Shown piece by piece: positions 46,343-56,700 of a stretch of 64,000 bases of DNA. The DNA lies in the NCBI GenBank assembly GCA_025766275.1, contig JAFKAC010000062.1, positions 124,001-188,000 of the forward strand, given 5' to 3'. The notes under the pieces were generated by a model, which had not been told where the DNA came from, did not search any database, and saw only the letters and a list, made by a program, of their open reading frames with translations. Both the position numbers and the translations under genes were made by a program. Every line of letters begins with the position of its first letter. The stretch's first letter is position 1. Origin of the DNA: Lactarius indigo. Lineage: Eukaryota; Basidiomycota; Agaricomycetes; Russulales; Russulaceae.

Positions 46343-49300
46343 AAACACCCCGTAAAATATGGAATATCGATAATACGGAAAACAAAGCTGGGTTAATCAC
46401 TCATTACGTTAACCTAGAGGTGAAAACACGAGGACAGGTTAAAAAGATGACCTTCTTGGTCACCGACCTTGGTAGCGAAGCAATGGTACTGGGCTACCCA
46501 TGGCTAAGCGCCTTCGAGCCCACTATTAGCTGGGCAACAGCGACCGTACACCCCAATATGCAGCTGGTGGTACTGGCAACCACCGAAGAATTACTCGCAG
46601 CACCCACGATTCAGGCCCTAATCGTGGCGGAAAAAGAAGCAATCGTTCACGAGCTAGAAGAAGAAACGTTCGCACGAGCCACTACCTCGACGGAACTGGC
46701 AATATCCGCAAAACAACAGCAGACGGCAGCCGTGCTGCCGCCGGTGTATGCAGAGTTCGGCATGCTGTTTGACGAGCAAGCCTCGCATTGCTTTCCCCCA
46801 GCACGGCCCTGGGACCACGCGATTGACTTCAAACCATCAGCGCCGGCGTCAATCAACTGCAAAATATACCCCATGACACAAAAAGAGGAAGGGGAGTTAA
46901 AGGAGTTCCTCGACGAGAAACTGAAACAAGGGTACCTACGCCCCTCCATATCTCCGTACGCTTCTTCTTTCTTCTTCATCAAAAAGAAGGACGGAAAACT
47001 ACGCCCCGTACAGGACTACTGTGTCATCAACTCGCACACCATTCGCAACCAATACCCGCTGCCGCTCATTCAAGACCTTATTCTGGATCTCAGTAACGCC
47101 CACATCTACACCAAGCTCGACATTCGCTGGGGCTATAACAATATTCATATTCACGACGGAGACCAGGAGAAGGCGGCATTTAAAACCAAATTTGGCCTCT
47201 TTGAACCCACGGTTATGTTCTTTGGTCTTACCAACTCCCCGGCTACCTTCCAGGCGATGATGAACCATATCTACCGTGATACGATCGTGAAGCATGAATG
47301 CCTTGGAACTACGATACGTGTCTACATGGACAATATTGGTATCGCCACTCATTTTGACCATGACCTACCAGCCCATATAGAGGCCGTGCGCGACGTTCTG
47401 CACGTTGCGAAGGAACACGATCTCTACTTCAAGCTCGAGAAGTGCCTGTTCCACCAGCTGCGGATGGATTACCTGGGGGTAATCCTTGAGAGGGGGGTGA
47501 CTCGAATGGACCCCATAAAAGTTCAAGGCATCAAAGATTGGCCAACGCCAACAAAAGTCAAAGACATCCGCTCGTTCCTCGGCTTTTGCAACTTTTACCG
47601 ACTTTTTATCCGCAGCTTCGCAACCCACGCCAAGCCACTTACCAAACTGACGCGAAAGGACGAAGAATGGCGATGGACTGAAGAAGAAGACAAGGCGTTC
47701 AACACCCTCAAGCAACTCGTTACCGAGGAACCAGTGCTAGCACACCCGGTCCTCCAAGACCCATTTGAACTAGAGGTTGATGCCTCTGGTTACGCAGTGG
47801 GAGCCGTACTACTACAACAAAAAGCTGACGGAAAACGACACCCCATAGGCTACTACTCAGCCACGCTCTCAGAAGCAGAGCGAAACTACGACATTTACGA
47901 TCTGGAATTGCTCGCGATAGTCAAAGCCCTGCGAAATTGGAGACCGCTGCTCGCGGGGGCCCCACATAAGATCAAAATTTATTCGGATCATCTCAATCTA
48001 CAATACTGGAAAGCACCACAGAAAATCAGCCGACGGGTCACAAGGGAGGTGCTCGAGCTCTCTGAGTACAACTTCAAGATTCACCACATCAAGGGGAAGA
48101 ACAACAGCAGAGCAGATGCACTGTCGAGGCGCCCAGACTACGACCAAGGAATAGGTGACAACAGCGAAGTCGTCGTCCTACCCCCCGAAGTCTTTGTACG
48201 AGCTCTCAATGTCGCACGCACCTTCATTGCGAACCCAAACCTGCTGCAACCACGCCATCAACAAGATAACGAAGCGATCAAGATGTGGGTAGACCCCCAT
48301 CGCCTCAAGAAGATAGACGGAGAGTGGTACAAGGACGGCAGGTTCGTAGTAACTGGACCCGCGTCAACGTACCGTGTACTGATACACGACCACCACGACC
48401 TGCCAATACACGGCCACCCTGGAATTGCGAGAACACAATGAATTCTGGAACAACATTACTGGTGGCCGCAACTGCAAAGGGACGTGTATGAGTATGTGCA
48501 AGGCTGCGCAGAATGTCAACAAAACAAGGTAAACACAAGGCCCATACGGGCAGCACTACACCCTATTACACCGGTGATAGATGCCACTCCCTTTCAAACC
48601 GTAGCCATGGACTTCATCACCAAACTCCCTCCGTCAAAGGGCCACGACAGCATACTAACTATCACGGATCACGATTGCAGCAAGGCCTCTATCTTCATTC
48701 CGTGTCAGGAGGAAATAACAGCGGAGGAGACAGCAGCCCTGTACGTCACTCATGTATTCAGACGCTTCGGATTACCACGCAAGTGTATCAGTGACCGAGA
48801 CCCCCAATTCGCATCAAAGTTCACCCGGGAGATTTGCCGAATCCTGGGCATCCAACAGAACATCTCCACGGCATACCACCCACGCACCGACGGACAATCC
48901 GAGCGCACCAATCAGTGGCTAGAACAGTATCTGTGCTTCTGGGTAAACAAGCGACAAGATAACTGGGCCACTTATCTGCCAATCGCAGAATTTGCGCACA
49001 ACAACTGGCCACATGAGCATACGAAACAATCACCGTTTCAGCTCTTAATGGGGTACGACCTGCAAGCGGACTGGACTGATAAACCATCCCCCCTTCCTCA
49101 GGTCACAAGGCGGTTGGCGCAACTAAAAGAAGCCAGGGAAGACGCCCAACGTCTCATGAAAAGAGCTCAGGAGGCGTGGGTCCACAACAAAGATACGCCC
49201 AAGTTCAAAATAGGGGACTTCGTGTGGCTAGAAGGCAAGCATCTCCGGACCAATCAGCCTACAGCAAAACTGGCGGTGCGACGCCACGGACCATTTCGGG

Positions 49301-50856
49301 TGACACAGGTGATGTCCCCTTGCAATTATCGATTAGAACTTCCCACACAGTGGAGCATTCACCCAGTGTTCCACATCGATTTGCTCACGCCATACAAACA
49401 AACCCCACTTCATGGGGAAAACTTCACATGACCACCACCCGAGCTGATTGATGGAGAAGAGGAATACGAAGTCGAGACTATTCTAGACTCCCGGCATTTC
49501 GGCAGAGGAAGACACCTCCAGTACCTCGTCAAATGGAAGGGGTACCCTGACTCGGAGAATCAGTGGGTCAACAAGGAGGACATCTTTGCGCCCGACGCCC
49601 TACGCCTGTATCAGGAAACACGAGCGCACGGACGAACAGTTAAAACAGATGGGATGGGAACAGAGGAAAGTCATCCCCTCTTCCTTCGCTCTACCATCTC
49701 CACTCTCATGCCCACTTCCCCTCTGCGACATGTCACCCAAGCAGCACTCCTCGACTCCCTCGCCAACGACGCCCGCGCACTCCTGGAGGACGACGCCGAC
49801 ACTGAAGTTCCCAACACCCAGCTCACACCATGGACGCCTCTTCGACCACAAGAGGGCCCCATCACTGCGCAAGAATGGGCGCACGTCATCTCCAGATTCC
49901 CAGACCCCGCACAATACCCTGACGACGAACACGCCGTCATCCATGTTTTCCGCAACGAAGCCGGCGAGCGTGAGCCCATCGCAGCCATCCCCCCAAGCGA
50001 CGACCTCATCGGCGTTCGCGGAATTTTCCCGAGCAACGACGAGCGTTCAAGCTCTCCTGGAGTACGAGTTGGAGGGCTGGAGGAGGGTAGCGGCGGAGTG
50101 GCAGAAGGAACAGTTAGACTCAGCCGCGGCCCGACTGAGGGAGATGCGAGAGCGACGGCAGCGATGGCGGCAGCTGAGGCTGGCCATGACAACGCAGATT
50201 ACTACCCAGTGAGACACCCCTTCTTACAAACGAAACGTGATGCTGATAATCCCCTCATCACGCCATGGCTCGTCTACACCGACGGGTCCCCCATGTACCG
50301 AGGACGTGTGCAAGTCCCTGGTGTTGCGGAACACCGCCCGTTCACCGCCACTGAGGACCCCGCGCATGTCATTGCGCCTGAAGGGTTCAGGGCGAACCGA
50401 CGACCCCATCACATTCGATACCCCATCACTGGGCCCGACGGAGTAGAGAGGGACGCATCACACGTCCAGATCATCGGAGGGGCGGACCTGATCATACTAG
50501 GGGTCATACCGGGCTCGCCACACGTCTACAGTAAGCCCTTCTACGCAGAGCCCCATGTGTCGGCCGCTCTTCGCCCCCAGTACCCGCATGAAGACCTGGT
50601 CATCTTCGCGGCCAACAAAATCACCGACCGCGCCCTCAATCGCATCAACGACAAGTCACTCACGGCCAAAGTCACGCGCTACCGCGCGGCGAGTTACGAA
50701 CTTGATCAACTTTGTGCTCACGTGAGTCAACTCCGGGCGATGATCGAATGCGCCCAGGACGACAAGCGCAACTCCATTTATCGACTGGAGCATGCCACTG
50801 CGCTGGAGAGGATCGCTGACGAGCAGAGCGATTGGCCTCCGAGGGACTTTCGGTGA
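46306..50856 (+). pseudogene. Gy2 pol (RT, RNase H, integrase, chromodomain, C-terminal extension)
   Basis: One frame in -1 relation to gag, broken by two TGA codons at 48439-48441 and 49429-49431; both sit where Arg (CGA) fits. It begins inside the protease after the deletion (IWNIDNTENKAGLITHYVNL), then RT (SPYASSFFFIKKKDGKLRPVQD, with YMDNIGIA where YMDD is usual), RNase H (FELEVDASGYAVGAVL), HHCC zinc finger (GCAECQQNK), integrase core (TVAMDFITKLP, SDRDPQFASKF, DGQSERTNQWLEQYL) and chromodomain ([20 protein letters not shown]). About 400 residues follow, ending in a helix-rich part ([20 protein letters not shown]). RT Asp to Asn in YMDD, the stops and the deletion make it non-autonomous. 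Confidence 0.88.
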
Positions 50857-50877
50857 GCCTGGGGTCTCACACTTAGA

Positions 50878-51267
50878 AGGGGGGTGATGTCACGTTTCTG
50901 CTTGTATGGACTGCACGACTCAGGACCCTTACTGTACCGGTTGCAACTACGGCGGTAAGGTAGATTAGTTGCGGACTTTACTACGGTGATACGGCAGTGC
51001 GATAGGAGATACAGTACAATTGCTGACTGATGACCGACGCCACTAATACTAGTAGTAGTGGTACTAGGATCGAGCTACTTACGCGATACGTTGGACGCTT
51101 ACTTACTGTGACTCATAGCAGCGCTTCAAAGCCTGCTCGACTTGTATTTATAGTGTCTCGTGAAGACCAAGATACGCCATCTTGGTCTTCTTGAATCGTC
51201 ACTTTCATTTCCTTTCTCTTTCTCTCCTCTATCTCTGAGACCGTCCGACTTCGCTCGTGACCAGCAT
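50878..51267 (+). repeat. Gy2 polypurine tract and first part of 3' LTR
   Basis: AGAAGGGGGGTGA abuts the 3' LTR, which starts at 50888 and is interrupted at 51267 by Gy3. Its remainder resumes at 59215. The two parts, less the 5-bp duplication, total 522 bp, equal to the 5' LTR. Confidence 0.92.
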
Positions 51268-51845
51268 TGTTATGATCCGACGCTTCGAACCTAACTCACA
51301 GTATGTCTCCACCCTGCCTTCCCCTTCTGTACCATACCTTGTTACCAAAGGAGCTACTGTTACTAGTGGCGCTGTTTCTTTGATCCGAACTTCTGCTTAC
51401 TCCGTTTAGTCTCTTTGATATTGTGTGGACTTGTGTTCATGTTGTTTGGAACCCTGTCCTATATAAACTTGTACCATAGACCGTAGGAAGCCAGACTTGG
51501 CTTCGTTTGCAATCTAGCAATCTTGCCTCCGTACTTTGGTGTGACCTCGCCTTATCCCTCTCTTCTTGTGCATCCCCTACCTCAGTCCCTAACCAGGACA
51601 CTTCGAAGTCTTTGCAGTTGAACTATATCAACGCGTTACACCTGTTATACTCTGTGCACTAGCAAGATCAAGTGTAGAGAAGTGTTAGACACTTCGGACG
51701 AGGAGTCCTACATTACAGAGTAGTGCTGCACCTTGTGCCACACTTTTATCACTCGTATTTCATAGCAATAAGACAACAGAGGTCTTCGCTTGATACCTGT
51801 GTGATTCAGAACCTTTAGAACCCACGCCCCTGCTAGGGCGTAACA
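51268..51845 (+). repeat. Gy3 5' LTR with TATA box
   Basis: 578 bp. TATATAAA at 51460-51467; predicted transcript start at 51493 (AGACTTGGCTT), 33 nt downstream, inside a short inverted repeat (GAAGCCA and TGGCTTC). Confidence 0.93.
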
Positions 51846-51846
51846 T

Positions 51847-51857
51847 AAGCCAAGTCT
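51847..51857 (+). other. Gy3 primer binding site, self-complementary to transcript start
   Basis: AAGCCAAGTCT, one base after the LTR end, is the exact 11-nt reverse complement of AGACTTGGCTT at 51493-51503. Same geometry as in Gy1 and Gy2. Confidence 0.75.
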
Positions 51858-52053
51858 ACAACTCCCAACACACCCAAGACACTACTGCCACACAGCAGAG
51901 TGGGCGACGATCCAAGAGGACGCATCAGCCAACAACCAGACACTCCACAGAACCCAGAAACGACGGCATAGCCGGGCGACGGATCCTCCTTGACACAAGA
52001 GGCCGCTTCAGCCACCCCCTTACACAAATCAGCACCCAAGACAAACCACAATC

Positions 52054-53745
52054 GTGGCTAGCATCAGTGTCACCTTTGAATCAGACAACGATTGGACCCC
52101 AGTCACAACCAGAACACAAGACGACCTCCCACACCACGTTAAAAGCAGTCAACTAGGAAAAGGAGCTCGCTGGGCCACAACATCAGGCAGACCACCTTGT
52201 TACAAGTGCCTCATCAAAGGCGAACTCAGACCAGTAGAATTCATCAACAACAACTGGTACATCCTCCGATACTTTCAGAATACATACCACACCAGAGCCA
52301 TAAACATCACACCGCACAGATTTGCTGAAGGACTAGGCTGGTGGAACGAAGAAGACGAACAGAACCCAGAAACACCCACACAACAATCATCCTCAGCACC
52401 AAGAAACACTAGGGGAACATACGGACTACAACAAGACTCATCAGAAGAAGAACCCAGCTCAGACGAAGCGGAATCACACTCAGAACTACCCCACTCCCCA
52501 GAACACCGTCTAGACATCACAGTACCCACACAAGCTTCGTCACAAGCCAGCCCCACTATCCCTATCTGGATAGAACCATCCCCAGCGGAAGAAGGATTCC
52601 CAGCCCCACTACCACCAATCAGATTGCCCTCCCCAGTCGAACCACCCCAGATCCCCATCACACCACAGCCAACACCTATCATGTCAGCCATAAACGCCAC
52701 AGGCACTGGCACAGGTACCGGCTCAAGCACCGGAACAGGAGGAACCCCAACAACGAGCTCAGGAGGACTCAAAGGAGCACCCCCTACTCCGTTCACCGGA
52801 GATAGAACAGAGAGTGGTCAGTTCAAAAGAGAACTACTACGATACATCAAGTTAAATAGCGAGAATGAACTCATCAAAGAACCTTATGCACGGGTACTAT
52901 TCGCCCTTACAATGTTCAAAGGACCCGGTGTACAGCTGTGGGTCAACCAAACCGAAGATGACATGGAAGCGGCACTAGCAGACCCCACCAAAGCCCTCAC
53001 CAAAAATAGCAAAGATCTTTGGGACGGTTTTCTCGACACCTTCGACAGAGACTGGACCGACACCCTAAACAAAGAAAGAGCCTATCAAAAGCTCATCAAT
53101 TTGACGATGCAGGGTGGAGCGTTGGACAGTTACATCCTCGACTTCGAACACCTTGCAGGAATAGCAGGATGGGCAAGAGATGCCCCTGGGACGGTGGAAT
53201 TCTTCAAAAGAGGACTACCCACAGGACTGTATCGTGCTTGCCTTATGCGAACCACCATCCCAAACACCATGGACGAGTGGCAAACCGCTGCCAGAGCAGA
53301 ACACCAACGCTGGAAGCTACTAAAAGCCAGACCAGGGAATAGAAACCCAGGGCCAACCCAGAATGTCCACCAAGGACGACCAAAGCGAGACCCAAATGCG
53401 ATGGATGTAGATGCCACCACCTCCACCCCCTTTAAGAAGCTTACTGAAGAAGAAAAGAAAGCCCTCATGAAAGAAGGACGCTGCTTCAAATGCAGACAGC
53501 AAGGACACATGGCTAGGAACTGTCAACGACAAAACACCACCAACCAAACCAAAGCCAGAGCCACAGACACCCAAGAAGCGGACACTGCACCCCCATACAC
53601 CCCAGAAGCAAGCACCTCATCAGTGGCCGCTACCACAACCGAAGATAAAGTCCGACAAGCCCATGCACTCGTCCAAGGCATGACTGAGGATGAAAAGAGA
53701 CGCTACTATGCCTTAGATCAGGATTTTTGCGATGCCGACCTGTGA
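52054..53745 (+). CDS. Gy3 Gag
   Basis: Open frame bounded upstream by TGA at 51991 and ending TGA at 53745. The first in-frame ATG is near 52681 (MSAINATG); about 210 upstream codons are open and protein-like (PPCYKCLIKGELRPVEFINN and a Ser/Glu-rich stretch), so translation may start at a non-AUG codon (GTG at 52054 within ATCGTGGCT, the same context as Gy2) or after splicing. The core has TPFTGDRTESGQFKRELLRY, DLWDGFLDTFDRDW, LDSYILDFEHLAGIAGW and FFKRGLPTGLYRACL, then PNAMDVDATTSTPFKKLT and a CCHC knuckle CFKCRQQGHMARNC near 53482. Gag forms the particle and packages RNA. Confidence 0.88.
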   Translation: MASISVTFESDNDWTPVTTRTQDDLPHHVKSSQLGKGARWATTSGRPPCYKCLIKGELRPVEFINNNWYILRYFQNTYHTRAINITPHRFAEGLGWWNEEDEQNPETPTQQSSSAPRNTRGTYGLQQDSSEEEPSSDEAESHSELPHSPEHRLDITVPTQASSQASPTIPIWIEPSPAEEGFPAPLPPIRLPSPVEPPQIPITPQPTPIMSAINATGTGTGTGSSTGTGGTPTTSSGGLKGAPPTPFTGDRTESGQFKRELLRYIKLNSENELIKEPYARVLFALTMFKGPGVQLWVNQTEDDMEAALADPTKALTKNSKDLWDGFLDTFDRDWTDTLNKERAYQKLINLTMQGGALDSYILDFEHLAGIAGWARDAPGTVEFFKRGLPTGLYRACLMRTTIPNTMDEWQTAARAEHQRWKLLKARPGNRNPGPTQNVHQGRPKRDPNAMDVDATTSTPFKKLTEEEKKALMKEGRCFKCRQQGHMARNCQRQNTTNQTKARATDTQEADTAPPYTPEASTSSVAATTTEDKVRQAHALVQGMTEDEKRRYYALDQDFCDADL

Positions 53746-56700
53746 GAGCTGACAGGGAGGCCAATTCAATGTATAGTGTTCGCGATAGTGCTATGACAAT
53801 CAAAGTCCTCGTTCGCCTTTACTACAAAGAAGCTCGCATAAATGTACTGCTGGACAGCGGTGCCACAGACAACCTAATCGACCGAAACCTAATCCAAAAA
53901 CTTGGACTAGGAACCACTCCTCTGAAACCACCCAGATTGGTCCGGAATGTAGATGGATCACTAAACAAAGATGGCACCATAACTGAGACATGCCAGCTAT
54001 GGATAAAAAGAGGAGAAGAAGAAACTCCTTTCCAGTTTTTCGTAACCAGCCTAGGGGAAGACAGAATGATCTTTGGATACCCCTGGTTCGAACACGAAAA
54101 CCCAGACATAGACTGGAAGAAGCAAGAGCTGAAAGGAGAAGCAGTCACCATCCTGACAGGAGGGTACCGCTTCCGAAGAAAGCGACACCAGGAAGCGAAA
54201 GCGGCAGCAACCAAAACAACCTTTGACCCAGTAAAAGAAACCGCAATCCCAGAAGAATACCAGCGCCACAACAAAGTATTCTCAGACGAAGAAGCACAGC
54301 GCTTTCCCCCAGAAAGAGAAGAAGACCATCCCATCACATTGCGACCAGATGCACCCAACAAGATCAACTGTAAAATCTACCCCTTGACTCCAGAAGAAGA
54401 CAAGGAGTTGAAGGCATATCTTGACGAAAACATAGCAAAAGGATACATCTATGAAGGAAGCTCCCCCTACGCTTCCTCCTTCTTCTTCAGAAAGAAAACA
54501 GACGGAGGGTTGCGCCCTATCCTGGACTACAGACCCCTAAACACCTGGACAATAAAAGACACTTACCCACTACCTCTCATCTCCGACATCCTGACCAACT
54601 TAAATGGGAAAACACTGTTCTCAAAGTTCGATATCAGATGGGGGTACCATAACATCCGCATAAAAGAGGAAGACCAGTGGAAGGCAGCCTTCAAGACACC
54701 AAGGGGGCTGTTCATCCCTCGAGTCATGACCTTCGGTCTCACAAATGCACCAGCCACCTTTGCAAGAACCATGAGCAGAATACTTCGACCACTTATGGAC
54801 AAATACCCAAGAGAGCTATTTGTGTACATGGACGATGTCCTGATAGCCACAGAAGAAGATACAGAACGCCACAGACAAATTGTACACGAGTTCTTGGAAA
54901 TCTGTGAAAAGGAATCCTATTTCCTTAAAGCGTCGAAATGCGTGTTCGAACAAAGAAAGATCCACTACCTAGGCATTGTCATCGATGGGTCTCAAATCAA
55001 AATCGACCCAAAGAAGGTAGAAGGACTAAAAGACTGGCCAAGGGACATCAAGTCAGTCAAACAAGCAAGAAGCGTGTTGGGAACACTAAGTTATCAGCGA
55101 CCCTTCATCCCCAACTTCGCTCACTTAGCAAGACCCATCACGGACACAATAAAGACGTCAGAAGGACCCTTCCGATGGACAAAGGAAGCAGCAGAAGCCC
55201 TAGAAGCTCTCATCACGCTTGTGTGCAAAGACCCCATCTTATGCCAACCAGATATGGACAAACCTTTCGAACTAGAAGTAGATGCCTCCGCTTTCGCCAC
55301 AGGGGCAATCTTAACACAAAGAGACAGCCGAAACAAACCACAAGCTGTGGGATACTTCTCCAAATCATTTTCAGAAGCGGAACGCAACTATGACATCCAT
55401 GACAGGGAACTCCTGGCAGTAATCAGAGGACTAGAACACTGGAGACACCTTCTTTTAGGGTCCCCCCACGAAATCACAGTGTTTACAGACCACAAAAACC
55501 TAGAATATTATCGCCACCCTCGACAAATCAATAGGAGAGTGGCGCGCTACATCCCCAGACTGGCAGACTATCACATCAAACTTCACCACAAACCCGGACC
55601 CCAAAACCATGCTGATGCCCTGTCAAGACGCCCTGACCATGACACCGGAGCAGGGGATAACACTGATGTAGTGGTCCTGACCCCAACCATCTTCGCAAAC
55701 TCCGCTCTCTCCATAAGGATAGATGACCGGGTCATGGCACACCAATTAAACCACCAAGACACTCTAGACGAGTGGGCCGCCCCCTTCCACCTAGTAAAAC
55801 AAGGCAAACACTGGTGGAGAGGTGACAAACTGGTGGTTGTGGACAACACACCGCTAAAGAGGGGGGTAATTTCCCTGTTTCACGACACAAAAACAGCTGG
55901 ACACCCCGGAATAACAAAGACCTTGTGGTTAGTGTCACAGGACTTTTGGTGGCCAAACATGAAAGACGATATATCCGCATATGTAAAGGGCTGTGCCACA
56001 TGCCAATCAAACAAGAACTTCCCTGGGAACCCGAAACCACCAATATTCCCCATCAAGACTAACCCAGAAGCACTCCCTTTTGAAACCATCGCTCTAGACT
56101 TCATCACAAAGCTACCCCAATCAGAAGACAATGACACAATTCTCACCATCACGGACCATGACTGTTCCAAAGCAGCCTTCTTTATCCCATGCAGCGAAAC
56201 AATAGACGCAGAAGGAGTGGCAAAACTCTATGCCAAAACTGTCCTGCCACACTATGGACTACCGAGAAGGGTCATCTCCGACAGAGACCCCAGATTCACA
56301 GCGAAGTTCATCAAAGAACTGTGCAGAGTGCTTGACATAGAACAAAACATCAGCACAGCATACCACCCACAAACAGATGGACAATCAGAACGAACAAACC
56401 AGTGGTTAGAACAGTACCTCCGAATGTTCATAAACCATCAACAAGACAATTGGACAGAGCTACTACCGCTAGCACAGTACACCCACAACTCCTGGCCAAG
56501 CGCAACCACTAAGAAGGCACCATACGAATTAATCCTTGGATACATCCCAAGAGTACACCAACCAGAAAGAACGACCACAGTACCAGGAACACAAGAGAGA
56601 TTGGAGCGAATCCAGGAAGCCAGAAGGACTGCCCAAGCAGCAATTACCCATGCACAGTCACTCTACAAAGGATCCTCTCGCTTCGAACAACACACAGAAG

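Noticed and set aside
49586..50212. 208-codon plus-strand frame overlapping the Gy2 Pol extension
   Set aside because: It lies in another frame of the extension, and the Pol frame has the more protein-like composition and is continuous with the chromodomain.
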